The notes under the pieces are model-generated. The model was not told where the DNA came from and did not search any database. It worked only from the letters and a program-made list of their open reading frames with translations. 47,185 nucleotides of DNA from Candidatus Thorarchaeota archaeon. Its GTDB lineage: Archaea; Asgardarchaeota; Thorarchaeia; Thorarchaeales; Thorarchaeaceae. Numbering within the stretch: position 1 is the stretch's first letter; each line of letters starts with the position of its first letter. Below are positions 1 through 8,662 of the stretch, in pieces. The position numbers were made by a program, and so were the translations under genes. The stretch is from assembly GCA_011364905.1 (NCBI GenBank), contig RDNZ01000021.1:1-47185 (forward strand), read 5' to 3'.

Positions 1-258
1 GTCATTAGTTCATCAATAATTTGTTGGACATCTTAAAGACTCGTAGATGGTCCTTTAGAGGTACGTCTTCTGGCAAAAACATGCTGTGGCCGTGTCAGGA
101 ATCTAGGTTTTCTAGAATAAGCCCATTGGAATCTTGGTACTATTGTCGAGAACTCGCTCAAAGGCAGTCATTCGATGGGTAAGGTCGTGATCCTTTCCTG
201 TGCCGAGTAGGTGTTTTCGACCTAGAGCTTCCATGTCGATTGCCGATTCCGAGTGATG
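1..258. other. leading intergenic stretch, nothing identified
   Basis: No supported open reading frame, RNA or clear repeat was found in this first stretch. It lies downstream of the leftward membrane-protein pair, so it may hold their 3' untranslated end or the tail of a gene outside the window. Confidence 0.4.
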
Positions 259-780
259 TCACTCTATTGGAGATGAAATGAGTTCAGGCCCGGGAACCCT
301 TTGGAGTAGGACCAGACCAAAAATGAATTGAATGGGGATTGGCCATATAATGCCCCACATGGCAATTACAGGTAGGGGCAGTGAAACAAATGCAAATAGA
401 GCAGGATAGATGAAACTCATTGCACCCATAAAGACCGCCCATTTTTTAGATGTCTTTCCTTGATAGTACCTCACTACTTCACGTGCAAAGAGTAAATTGA
501 AAATGCTTAGAACTATAGTAATGACTGTCAGACTAGGCGTGAAGAAGTGAAATCCATAATATCCTAATCCCAAATCCTCAGATGCTCCAAATGACCACAA
601 AAGTCCATACATCCCAGAAGACAGGGTGGCATCGGCGAAAAAGACAATACCATGGAGAAATCCAAAAGGAACGATGAGTGTCACAATAGCCATCAAAATG
701 GCAATCACTCCAGGACTAGCACCTACCAACTCAGGTTCTGATTCCTTAAGATCGGACAAATCAATTCCCTTTCTTATCAT
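259..780 (-). CDS. small multi-spanning membrane protein, paralogue of the next gene
   Basis: An integral membrane protein of about 173 residues with roughly four hydrophobic segments and a short acidic N-terminus. It is clearly related to the protein of the gene upstream (761-1351): both have a G-x-SP motif followed by a hydrophobic helix ending in LIVPFG, a VRYY motif mid-protein, and a PIPLQFI/PIPIQFI segment near the end followed by RxxGPE(L/I)IS. The start at 780 is chosen because it aligns with the paralogue's N-terminus; a longer form from ATG 828 is possible. Neither start has a well-spaced SD. It overlaps the upstream gene by 20 bp, which suggests co-translation. The family is not one I recognise and no function is assigned. 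Confidence 0.6.
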   Translation of the reverse strand: MIRKGIDLSDLKESEPELVGASPGVIAILMAIVTLIVPFGFLHGIVFFADATLSSGMYGLLWSFGASEDLGLGYYGFHFFTPSLTVITIVLSIFNLLFAREVVRYYQGKTSKKWAVFMGAMSFIYPALFAFVSLPLPVIAMWGIIWPIPIQFIFGLVLLQRVPGPELISSPIE

Positions 781-1351
781 CCTCTTGAAAGACCATCTTT
801 TTCTCCTTTTCGAACGGGTCCCAGTCATTCCTCGGTTTGCCCTGACGCCATTTCCACCACGACAAGTCCAATCGCATGCCAGACCATGGAGATATGATTT
901 CAGGTCCTTCTATTCTCCTCAGGATTATTAGTCCTGCAATGAATTGAAGAGGAATAGGATAGACAATCTGTAGATAATAACCGCCTATTAGTGCTGTAGA
1001 ATAGAAAATTGAACCGATGAAAGGTAATATGAGAGTAAGAAAACCAATCATAATCACTGTGAACCTTGAGCTCTTCGCTCGGTAGTATCTGACAATCCAG
1101 TATGCATAAGCCCAATTCAGAGCTGTCAGAGGGAGTAGAGATAGCATCAATCCCAATGACAAGAAATCAGGATAGAATCCGTAAATCCAGATTTCAATTT
1201 GCCAGAGAAATGAGTAGATCAATTCGGGTTGAATATGATTCGATATGTAACCGAAAGGTACTATGAGTGTTATTATGAGCATGATGTAAGATATTATTGC
1301 TGGACTTACACCATAAAGCTCTATCTCCGTTGAGTACTCATCGGAAGCCAT
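761..1351 (-). CDS. small multi-spanning membrane protein, first of a tandem pair
   Basis: A 196-residue integral membrane protein with four or five predicted transmembrane helices and a charged C-terminal tail rich in Lys and Glu. It is the upstream partner of a tandem duplication with the following gene, sharing the LIVPFG helix end, the VRYY motif and the RRIEGPEIIS segment. It is transcribed away from the thermosome gene, and the two share a 226-bp intergenic region. No catalytic motif is visible and I do not recognise the family; a structural membrane role or part of a small complex are both possible. Confidence 0.65.
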   Translation of the reverse strand: MASDEYSTEIELYGVSPAIISYIMLIITLIVPFGYISNHIQPELIYSFLWQIEIWIYGFYPDFLSLGLMLSLLPLTALNWAYAYWIVRYYRAKSSRFTVIMIGFLTLILPFIGSIFYSTALIGGYYLQIVYPIPLQFIAGLIILRRIEGPEIISPWSGMRLDLSWWKWRQGKPRNDWDPFEKEKKMVFQEDDKKGN

Positions 1352-1440
1352 TACAGACCCTCATGTACATCTGTAGGATTGAGCCTGATAAGGTCTTTGA
1401 AAGTTTGATTTGCGTTCAGCGCTCCTTGTCATTTTGACAA

Positions 1441-1510
1441 GCTTTAAAAACGAAGTGCATGCACAGTTTTATCAGAAGTACATGCCGAAGTGCATGTACA
1501 GTTTTACATA
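1441..1510 (+). promoter_or_regulatory. thermosome promoter with duplicated operator-like sites
   Basis: A TATA-like TTTAAAAA lies at 1443-1450. Directly downstream are two near-identical 21-bp direct repeats, at 1451-1471 and 1486-1506 (20 of 21 identical), exactly 35 bp apart. Each contains a short palindrome (GTGCATGCAC, GTGCATGTAC), and a third partial site (GTACATGC) sits between them at 1478-1485. A second TATA-like stretch (TTTACATAA) starts at 1502. The arrangement looks like a dimeric repressor or activator binding array over the start of transcription. A heat-shock-type regulator is a natural guess for a chaperonin gene but is inference. Confidence 0.6.
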
Positions 1511-1577
1511 ATGAAAAGTACGCTATTCCATCCTAGGAAAACGAATGGCGTAGAGTAAACCATAAGGTGAAAACAAA

Positions 1578-3239
1578 ATGGCACAGTTGTCTGGAACACC
1601 CGTCCTGATTCTCAAGGAGGGTACTTCAAGAACACGCGGCAAGTCCGCTCAAGGCAACAACATCATGGCAGGTATTGTGATCTCCGATGCTGTGAAATCC
1701 ACTCTTGGACCACGTGGAATGGACAAGATGCTTGTGGACAGTCTCGGAGATGTGACCATCACAAACGATGGCGCTTCAATCCTGAAGGAAATTGATGTAC
1801 AACACCCAGCAGCAAAGATGCTCGTGGAAGTGGCGAAAAGCCAAGACCAAGAGACCGGTGATGGTACTACTACATCAGTAGTCATAGCTGGAGAGCTTCT
1901 GAAGAGAGCACAGGAGTTGCTGGAGAAGAAAATTCATCCAACAATTATTGTTGGCGGCTATCAAAAAGCAGCTGAACAAGCTTCTAAGATTCTCAAAGAC
2001 ATCTCAGTTTCGATGGAGGGAACCGACAAGAAGGTCTTGACAGGTGTCGCCGCCACATCAATGAACAGCAAGTCAGTCGTTGGTTCAAAGGACCACTTCG
2101 CAAAGATTGCTGTCGATGCTGTGTTGCAGATTGCCGAAGAGAAAGATGGCAAACACGAAGCTGATATCGAGATGATTGAGGTCATCAAGAAACAGGGCAA
2201 GAGCCTCACAGAGACCGAACTCGTGAAGGGTATGGTTGTCGACAAAGAGGTGGTCCATGCTTCGATGCCAAGAAGGCTAGAGAATGCAAAGATTGCATTG
2301 GTCAATGCAGCCATTGAGGTTGAGAAGACTGAGTTTGATGCAGAGATCAAGATAGACAGTCCTGACCAGATCAAAGCATTCTTAGACGAGGAGGAGCGAA
2401 TGCTCACTGGCATGGTTGACAAGATAGTTGCAACCGGTGCAAATGTGCTTGTTTGCCAAAAAGGCATAGATGATGTTGCACAACACTATCTCGCCAAGGC
2501 TGGAATCATGGCGATGCGAAGAGCAAAGAAGAGCACACTTGAGAAGCTAGCAAAGGCCACAGGCGGTAAGATCGCTACAAGTCTTGATGAGCTGAGCAAA
2601 GACTATCTCGGTTCTGCTGGACTCGTCGAAGAGGTCAAGATTGGCGACGACAAGCTTGTCTACGTCAGGGATTGCAAAGATCCAAAAGCTGTATCGATTG
2701 TGATTCGGGGCGGGACTGAGCATGTTGTTGATGAAGCTGAAAGAGCTATGCATGACGCACTCTGCGTTGTTAGGAATGTTGTAGAAGACACAACCTACGT
2801 CGGTGGTGGTGGAGCAACTGAGTCTGAAATTGCTAGGAAACTCCAAGCATATGCCAAGAAAGTTGGAGGCCGTGAGCAACTCGCAATCGAAGCATTTGCA
2901 GAGTCCTTACTCATTATTCCAAAGACTCTTGCAGAGAATGGCGGTCATGACCCCATAGACATCATTGCTGATCTGAACAAGGACCACTCCAAGGAAACAG
3001 GGATTTGGCATGGCGTTGATGTGATGAAAGGCAAATCTGCAGACATGATGAAGGCTGGAGTAATAGAACCAGCCCGAGTCAAGAGCCAAGCAATTCGCTC
3101 TGCCGCGGAAGCAGCTCAGATGATTCTCAGAATCGATGACGTCATCGCTGCTAAGGCTAGCGCTGGTCCCCCAGCTGGTGCTGGTGGTATGCCACCTGGT
3201 GGAATGGGTGGTTATGGCGGAATGCCTGGAATGATGTAA
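1578..3239 (+). CDS. thsA: thermosome subunit (group II chaperonin)
   Basis: ATP-dependent protein-folding chaperonin subunit that assembles into a double-ring cage in the cytoplasm. The 553 residues match the family length. Visible hallmarks are [10 protein letters not shown] (44-52), the TNDGASIL segment (62-69), the phosphate-binding GDGTTT (94-99), and a C-terminal Gly/Met-rich tail of GGM repeats typical of group II chaperonins. The ATG is preceded by AAGGTGA with 7-nt spacing. It is followed by a strong hairpin terminator, so it is probably monocistronic. The promoter carries duplicated operator-like repeats. Which paralogue (alpha, beta or gamma) this is cannot be decided from the sequence alone, so the symbol is a convention. 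Confidence 0.97.
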   Translation: MAQLSGTPVLILKEGTSRTRGKSAQGNNIMAGIVISDAVKSTLGPRGMDKMLVDSLGDVTITNDGASILKEIDVQHPAAKMLVEVAKSQDQETGDGTTTSVVIAGELLKRAQELLEKKIHPTIIVGGYQKAAEQASKILKDISVSMEGTDKKVLTGVAATSMNSKSVVGSKDHFAKIAVDAVLQIAEEKDGKHEADIEMIEVIKKQGKSLTETELVKGMVVDKEVVHASMPRRLENAKIALVNAAIEVEKTEFDAEIKIDSPDQIKAFLDEEERMLTGMVDKIVATGANVLVCQKGIDDVAQHYLAKAGIMAMRRAKKSTLEKLAKATGGKIATSLDELSKDYLGSAGLVEEVKIGDDKLVYVRDCKDPKAVSIVIRGGTEHVVDEAERAMHDALCVVRNVVEDTTYVGGGGATESEIARKLQAYAKKVGGREQLAIEAFAESLLIIPKTLAENGGHDPIDIIADLNKDHSKETGIWHGVDVMKGKSADMMKAGVIEPARVKSQAIRSAAEAAQMILRIDDVIAAKASAGPPAGAGGMPPGGMGGYGGMPGMM

Positions 3240-3256
3240 TATCAAACAAAATACAA

Positions 3257-3290
3257 TGGAGCCGTAAGGCTCCACTCACTTCTTTTTTCC
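3257..3290 (+). terminator. hairpin terminator after the thermosome gene
   Basis: A perfect 7-bp stem (TGGAGCC / GGCTCCA) closed by a GTAA loop, which is a GNRA-type tetraloop, followed within 6 nt by a T-rich run containing six consecutive T. It lies 17 nt past the thermosome stop codon. Confidence 0.75.
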
Positions 3291-3303
3291 TGAGGCGATT
3301 GAG

Positions 3304-4176
3304 TTGGCTAAGCGTGTCCTACTTGTTGGAATGAACACCTTTGACTCTGGAAAGACTCAGGTTGCGCTCATGATGAGTAAGACGCTGAGTGAATCAGGTT
3401 ACTCCATTGAGTACTTCAAACCGCTTAGTGGTCACAACTACTGGTTTCACTATGAGCACACAAAGTTCTGTTTAGAGAATGGTATACTTGCTTCAAGGGA
3501 TGCAATGAGAGTCAGAGAGTTCTTGGAACCCAAGAGTCCAATTGAACTAGCGAATCCTGTTCATGCCCTTTTCGTACCGATGAAACTGGAAAAACCATTA
3601 CAGACCATGACGAATACACTTGGTCTTGCAGGAACGAGTTCGGTTCTCACGATGAAACGGTTCAGTCAACCTGCTAAATCGAGCGTTGACACAACAGTAC
3701 TGCTTGCTGAGAGACTCCTCGAAGAGGATCGATTAATCATAAATCAAGAAGAAGTAGGCAAGTTGAGTAGAGGCGCCGCGATTCAATCAGTCGATAGTCT
3801 CGAAGAAGTACAGGAGTATGAGAATTCAAACTTTGAGAAACATGTATCAGACTCCTTTGCGGCAATCGAGAGATTGGCGGATATTACTATAATAGAAGGT
3901 TTCAACAATGCAGCATGGCCATGGGATGGACTAGAAAAGGCTGATGCAGTGCTCATCGTAGGCCCGGCACACATCTTTTCTTATGACCCAAAAAAGTTCA
4001 GAAAAGCGGCATACATGATGAAATGGGGAAATCTGCCCATAAATGAAGTGACCTTTGGGAGGATCTCAGACCTATTGAAACCATTTGCTCGAGTCCAAAT
4101 CAAACCAGAGGATCAATTGACATTACAACAGCTTGAACATCTTGGGATTTCTTTCCGCACAGGAAAGAATGATTAA
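3304..4176 (+). CDS. dethiobiotin-synthetase-like P-loop ATPase
   Basis: A 290-residue cytoplasmic protein beginning with a beta strand and a deviant Walker A of the dethiobiotin synthetase / MinD type, GMNTFDSGKTQ (residues 9-19), then ending with a strand and helix carrying the nucleotide-base region (ITIIEGFNNAAWPWDG around 195-210). The N-terminal motif puts it in the AAA_26/BioD-like superfamily, but no biotin genes are nearby, so the substrate is unknown. Start is TTG at 3304 with a GAGG SD 8 nt upstream. The thioredoxin reductase gene follows after 6 bp, so the two are probably one operon. Confidence 0.65.
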   Translation: MAKRVLLVGMNTFDSGKTQVALMMSKTLSESGYSIEYFKPLSGHNYWFHYEHTKFCLENGILASRDAMRVREFLEPKSPIELANPVHALFVPMKLEKPLQTMTNTLGLAGTSSVLTMKRFSQPAKSSVDTTVLLAERLLEEDRLIINQEEVGKLSRGAAIQSVDSLEEVQEYENSNFEKHVSDSFAAIERLADITIIEGFNNAAWPWDGLEKADAVLIVGPAHIFSYDPKKFRKAAYMMKWGNLPINEVTFGRISDLLKPFARVQIKPEDQLTLQQLEHLGISFRTGKND

Positions 4177-4182
4177 GCCTTT

Positions 4183-5184
4183 ATGAAGAATGCAAAACAC
4201 AATATCGGGACCAAACATGGAGACATCACATTGTCAGAGGACTTGAACTGGGAACTCATTGTTATTGGTGGCGGCCCCGCAGGAATGACATCTGCTATTT
4301 ATGGAGCCCGATATGGACTAAAGACTCTGCTTCTTGAATCGAAAGTCCTCGGGGGAGCACAAGCTACGAGCCCAGGAATCGAGAACTATCCGGGTTATAC
4401 ATTCATTGTAGGACTGGACTTGGCAAACAAGATGAAAGAGCAGGTCAAGAAATGTGGTGCTTTTATCAGAGAGATCACTGAAGTGAAGACGGTTCAGAGA
4501 GAAGACAATAACGGCGAATTTCTTCTCGAAACTCGGCGCGGCGTCTATAGAGCGCCAGCCATTATCTTTGCTACCGGAGGAGGACACAGGCATCTCAATG
4601 TCCCTGGAGAGGATAAACTCGCAGGCAGGGGAGTTTCCTATTGTGCCACATGCGATGGTCCGCTCTTTCGTGACAAGACGGTGGCAGTCGTTGGGGGAGG
4701 TAATACTGCAGTCACAGAAGCTTTGTATCTTGCAGAAGTTGTTGGCAAGGTCTACCTCATTCACCGACGAGATGAACTCAGAGCGGAGAAAATCGTACAG
4801 GACTATGTGTTCAACTCCAGCGTGGAAATAATCTGGGATTCCATAGTCAAAGAAATCAAAGGCGATGATCTTGTCAATGAATTGCTTCTGCAAAATGTGA
4901 AGACTGGGGAAGAACGGATTCTCACAGTCGATGGTGCGTTTATTGCACTTGGCTCGAATCCAGAGAGCTCACTTGCCAAGAGTATTGGCGTTGAAACAAA
5001 CCAACGAGGAGAGATTATCGTCAATGCAAAACAAGCAACCAATATACCAGGAGTCTTTGCCGCAGGAGATGTTGTTGAATCAATGAAGCAAATTGCTGTG
5101 GCAGTGGGACACGGAGCAATTGCGGCGGACTCTGCATATTCGTACATTAGGAAAATGCAGAGAGGACCGATTGGTTACGCATAA
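4183..5184 (+). CDS. trxB: thioredoxin-disulfide reductase
   Basis: FAD-dependent pyridine nucleotide-disulfide reductase that transfers electrons to thioredoxin or a similar small disulfide carrier in the cytosol. The FAD motif GGGPAG is at 29-34, the redox-active CATC at 154-157, the NAD(P)-binding GGGNTA at 171-176, and HRRDELRA at 194-201 carries the arginines usually linked to NADPH preference. The C-terminal FAD motif IPGVFAAGDV is intact. At 333 residues it is slightly longer than most low-molecular-weight TrxB because of a roughly 20-residue N-terminal extension. It directly follows the ATPase gene. No thioredoxin gene is visible in the window. Confidence 0.93.
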   Translation: MKNAKHNIGTKHGDITLSEDLNWELIVIGGGPAGMTSAIYGARYGLKTLLLESKVLGGAQATSPGIENYPGYTFIVGLDLANKMKEQVKKCGAFIREITEVKTVQREDNNGEFLLETRRGVYRAPAIIFATGGGHRHLNVPGEDKLAGRGVSYCATCDGPLFRDKTVAVVGGGNTAVTEALYLAEVVGKVYLIHRRDELRAEKIVQDYVFNSSVEIIWDSIVKEIKGDDLVNELLLQNVKTGEERILTVDGAFIALGSNPESSLAKSIGVETNQRGEIIVNAKQATNIPGVFAAGDVVESMKQIAVAVGHGAIAADSAYSYIRKMQRGPIGYA

Positions 5185-5301
5185 GTCCGTGAAGCTAGTA
5201 CATCCTTTGTTGTGGGGAAATGTTAATAACCGCACCTCTGTCCGATGCTCAAAGTGCTGGGATATTAACTCAGTGACATCAAATCTGGTAGTGATGCCAT
5301 T

Positions 5302-6513
5302 ATGAACAAGACCAAAGTCGTAGCATTCACGCTAGCGTTCACATTCATACTTCTTGCATTTACAGCGCAACCAGCGGCAGCAGCAAGTCGTTTTGATGCT
5401 CTCAGATCTTATATGAACGAAAGATACGACTCGGTCATTGGTGGCTACTCCATCCCGGGAGAAGGTGTGGTTCGTATAGATCCAACCTATGGCGCTATTT
5501 CCGTCATGAATGAAGTTAAGACAATTGAGAATAGACCTCCGCCAATACCCATCATAACAACGTTGGATATGATTTCTGATCACCAATTGTTGACCGGACA
5601 GCCAGATGAGGAACCAAGATATGGAGGAATAAGCGATTACCTTCTTGGACCAGTCACTATTGGAGGCAATTACAGAGCTCTCGTCATGTGGCAAATACTA
5701 AAATCACAAGGCGGAATCCCAGACATAGAGGACTATGCGATAAATGCTACAGCTAACCTTCTCTGGATCAACAAGACCCAGACTGAATCTGGAGGTTTCG
5801 CGGTCAGTCGAGATTATCTTGATGAAGGAGGAGACCCGGACCTTTTGTCAACCGCTTACGCGTTAATGTCAATCAGGATTTTGGATGACCTTTATGGAGA
5901 TGAAAATGCTTGGAATTGGTTGCGCAATGAAACAGCAACAGTGGCATGGATTGAAAGCTGTAAGGACGGAAACGCGTACAAGTTGAGTCCAGACTCACAA
6001 CTTCCAAGTGTCACAGCTACTGCCGCAGCAGTATTAGCGTATCACGCACTGGACCCGATCACAGCTATTCCAGATGTGGCTAACATCATCACCTGGCTTG
6101 TTAATAGGCAAGTTCGGGACGGAGTAGAACCAGAACTGATTGGTGGATTCGAGGAAGGAAATGGCACTGAGACCTCAAATCTATTGTCCACATACTATGC
6201 CATCTCTGCGTTGGGATTATTGAACACACTTTCCTCGATTAACGCGACAGCAGCTGAAACCTTCGTCTTGAATTGTCAAACTCCCCAGGGAAGCTTTGCT
6301 AACTTACCCGGATATGATACGGGTGAGCTCCTATACTCGGGCTATGCATGTGAGATATTGAGCAAGGTTGACGCCAACGGTGCAATGAGTAGTCTCTCAT
6401 CAGTCGACCCCTTCTCCCTTGGAGTAACTGGTTTCGAATGGAGAACATATGTCATTATTGGGATTATAGCCCTCGTAATAGTTCTAGCAATTCTCGGAGT
6501 AAGAGCAGACTGA
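5302..6513 (+). CDS. secreted, membrane-anchored alpha/alpha-toroid (prenyltransferase/squalene-cyclase-repeat) protein
   Basis: A 403-residue protein with an N-terminal signal peptide (hydrophobic stretch 8-25, cleavage likely after the AAAA around 26-29) and a C-terminal transmembrane helix (about 378-399), so the body faces the outside. The body contains repeats such as GGFAVSRDYLDEG, LLSTAYALMSIRIL, LLSTYYAISALGLL and GELLYSGYACEIL, the pattern of prenyltransferase/squalene-oxidase repeats that form an alpha/alpha toroid. Several Asn-X-Ser/Thr sequons fit an exported archaeal glycoprotein. The DxDD motif of terpene cyclases is not seen, so a binding or structural role, as in complement-like or alpha-macroglobulin toroids, is as likely as catalysis. 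Confidence 0.7.
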   Translation: MNKTKVVAFTLAFTFILLAFTAQPAAAASRFDALRSYMNERYDSVIGGYSIPGEGVVRIDPTYGAISVMNEVKTIENRPPPIPIITTLDMISDHQLLTGQPDEEPRYGGISDYLLGPVTIGGNYRALVMWQILKSQGGIPDIEDYAINATANLLWINKTQTESGGFAVSRDYLDEGGDPDLLSTAYALMSIRILDDLYGDENAWNWLRNETATVAWIESCKDGNAYKLSPDSQLPSVTATAAAVLAYHALDPITAIPDVANIITWLVNRQVRDGVEPELIGGFEEGNGTETSNLLSTYYAISALGLLNTLSSINATAAETFVLNCQTPQGSFANLPGYDTGELLYSGYACEILSKVDANGAMSSLSSVDPFSLGVTGFEWRTYVIIGIIALVIVLAILGVRAD

Positions 6514-6589
6514 TAAGACATAGCTTTATCACAGCAGCGAAATATTGAACCAATGAGGGTTGAGTTGGTTCAACCCTAAGGTGTGTCAC

Positions 6590-8164
6590 ATGCCCCAATC
6601 AGAGATAGAAGATGACTCAATTCCGCGATACAAACGAGGGTATGAATGGTTTTCACATCTTGCCAACTCGAAGTTGTCTCGGAGAGGCTGGAGGCGTCTT
6701 GGCATCTTCTCGTTCTTTGATGCGCCTTTTGCAGAGAGTGACCTTTTGTATCTCTCACCAAAACAAGTTATGATGACCATGGCCAAAATAGCAAAGGGCA
6801 AAGAAGCAGGGCTTGTCTTTGTCGTTGATGCCATGGAAAAAGGGGAGATGGGTCTGAGTACAAGAGCTGGATTTGATCAGTTTATGGAGATTTTTCAAGG
6901 GCTTTTTCCAGGCTCTTCAAGCTTTTACTTTGGACCCAAAGAATCAGACAGAAAGTGGTTGCACGACTTTCCCTCCCTAAAGATACCTCTGAAATGGCTT
7001 GTAACCAGACCGAACATCTTCTCAGAGGTCCTGTCTGATGCCTCGCCGGTAGGAGAGCAAATAGGTCCTGTAGATGCGACATTTGAGGACTTTGATGGCA
7101 TGGTTGAGATTCTGGTAGAAAAGCTGGGACCACCTTCTCTAACTGAGGAGGTCATGGGAAGAATACGAAGCACAGAAGCAAGTGAGTATGCTGGTGAAGC
7201 AGTAGGAATGATGACTGTTTTTATCAGCCCTGCAACGGCTGTTTCTCGTGGCGTTAGGTACCTGGGTAAATTCGTAAGCATGATCAAGGACCGTAGAAAA
7301 CAAGAAGTCAAAGATGTTTACTTAGAGTGGACTGAACGTGTGAAGAAGGGATATTCTGAAGAGAAACTTAGGCTGTTCTTTGATGACTCACCTGATTTTA
7401 ATCCGGGACTTGTCGAAGCAGTTGCGTCATTTAAACCCGTGCTGGTTATTCTCGAAACTCGTGGTACACTCTATGATCTTTTCCTCCCGTTAGTTCTTCA
7501 ACATCTTGTTGAGGAAATTGGATATATTCCGCCGCACAGAAGACCAAAAACAAAGAGCGAAGAAACGAAGAAAAGTGAGAAAGAACAAGAATGGGAGAGC
7601 GAGTCTCTTTCCTACGAATCGATAGAGACTATCGAGGATGAGGATCTTCCACCAGTCACAGACCAACTTATTCAATCTGTAATCGAGGATGAGGTTTCAT
7701 CTTCTCAGGTAGAAATTTCATCAGATGAATTTGAAGGAAAACCAGAAACCATTCTATTCCTTGATGCTGCGACTCATCTATCAAAATTCAATCGATCTTT
7801 CAAATTCGCATTGAATATTCCCGAGAAGTATCCGAATATGTCAGTTGCTGCATCGTTCTTTACCGACAGAGAAAAAATCAGTCAGGCGCTGCAAGAAGGT
7901 GTGCTCGAATACATGAAGGACAGGGCACTTATTTTCGACCTACATCCAGCGCTCTTTGATATGGCCACATCGAGAATGCCTGTTTCAAAGAAAGCATGGC
8001 TGAATGGAAGACTCCAAGAGATGGAAAAAATCCGCTCCGATGGGGAGGTGGCTTTTCTTGAATACTCAAGCTCTGATGCGTTCAAATGGGCACTCAGAGT
8101 TGTGGAAAAGCCTGAAAGCGAAGCTCTGACGAAGATTCGGAGCTGGTTTCGTCGAGGGGGTTAA
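6590..8164 (+). CDS. protein of unknown function, 524 aa
   Basis: A soluble protein that I do not recognise. An ATG at 6590 preceded by AAGGTG with 6-nt spacing is preferred over the longer TTG form at 6560. The N-terminal half (to about residue 310) is mixed alpha/beta with a hydrophobic PATAVSRGVRYLG region. A highly charged linker rich in Lys, Glu and Ser runs from about 315 to 380. The C-terminal part resumes a folded pattern (ETILFLDAATHLSKFN, LIFDLHPALFDM). The start of that C-terminal part has a hydrophobic strand followed by an Asp, as in nucleotide-binding folds, but no Walker motif is present. It stands alone between the toroid protein and the AbrB-like gene. Confidence 0.7.
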   Translation: MPQSEIEDDSIPRYKRGYEWFSHLANSKLSRRGWRRLGIFSFFDAPFAESDLLYLSPKQVMMTMAKIAKGKEAGLVFVVDAMEKGEMGLSTRAGFDQFMEIFQGLFPGSSSFYFGPKESDRKWLHDFPSLKIPLKWLVTRPNIFSEVLSDASPVGEQIGPVDATFEDFDGMVEILVEKLGPPSLTEEVMGRIRSTEASEYAGEAVGMMTVFISPATAVSRGVRYLGKFVSMIKDRRKQEVKDVYLEWTERVKKGYSEEKLRLFFDDSPDFNPGLVEAVASFKPVLVILETRGTLYDLFLPLVLQHLVEEIGYIPPHRRPKTKSEETKKSEKEQEWESESLSYESIETIEDEDLPPVTDQLIQSVIEDEVSSSQVEISSDEFEGKPETILFLDAATHLSKFNRSFKFALNIPEKYPNMSVAASFFTDREKISQALQEGVLEYMKDRALIFDLHPALFDMATSRMPVSKKAWLNGRLQEMEKIRSDGEVAFLEYSSSDAFKWALRVVEKPESEALTKIRSWFRRGG

Positions 8165-8207
8165 GTATTTGAAGCTCCCGCAACAGATATAATAACCACA
8201 AGATATC

Positions 8208-8651
8208 ATGGCAAGTGAATTCCGGAGGCTGAAATTATTGACTAAGGGTGATATGACGCAGGCAAGAGTGTTGAAAATTGAAAAAGGAGACAAGATCACT
8301 CTGCCAGGGGAATTTGTTGATAGGATAGGTCAACAATATGGTCTAGCAATTCTGGTTGTCAAGGATGGTAACGTCAAGCTGTATCCTGTCGACAGCAGTA
8401 GCGTGATGTATCTCAAGCTGGTCATTGAGAAACTCAGCAAGAGCTTTCTCGAAGAACTCACTATGGTCTTTATGGAAGTAGGTCTCGAAGATATTCTGTT
8501 TACAAGCGGAATCTGTCAAGCGGCTGACGAATGCTTCTATGAGTGCTATTTCACGCCACAACAGCTGAATGTAGAGGTTGCTAAACTAAAGAATCGACTA
8601 GAGGACATCTCTGGCGTTAAACAAGTTATGCTGCATGAAGTGCCAACCTAG
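8208..8651 (+). CDS. AbrB/SpoVT-like N-terminus with a Cys-rich C-terminal domain, possible regulator
   Basis: A 147-residue protein. Residues about 20-60 (LKIEKGDKITLPGEFVDRIG and the strand-rich LAILVVKDGNVKLYPV) resemble the swapped-hairpin AbrB/SpoVT DNA-binding fold. The C-terminal half has an ACT-like alternation of strands and helices and a cysteine cluster, C-x6-C-x3-C, within GICQAADECFYECYF. Its TAG stop shares a base with a GTG of the next gene, and the next gene's preferred ATG is 12 nt on, so it is translationally linked to the asparagine-synthetase-like enzyme and may regulate or partner it. Function is inference. Confidence 0.6.
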   Translation: MASEFRRLKLLTKGDMTQARVLKIEKGDKITLPGEFVDRIGQQYGLAILVVKDGNVKLYPVDSSSVMYLKLVIEKLSKSFLEELTMVFMEVGLEDILFTSGICQAADECFYECYFTPQQLNVEVAKLKNRLEDISGVKQVMLHEVPT

Positions 8652-8662
8652 TGTTGAGTATC

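Noticed and set aside
1441..1510. CRISPR-like repeat array at the thermosome promoter
   Set aside because: Only two full repeats with a 14-bp spacer and palindromic cores next to a TATA box; this is an operator layout.
5093..5305. 70-codon frame between trxB and the toroid gene
   Set aside because: Mostly a shadow of the trxB 3' end in another frame, with no SD or conserved pattern.
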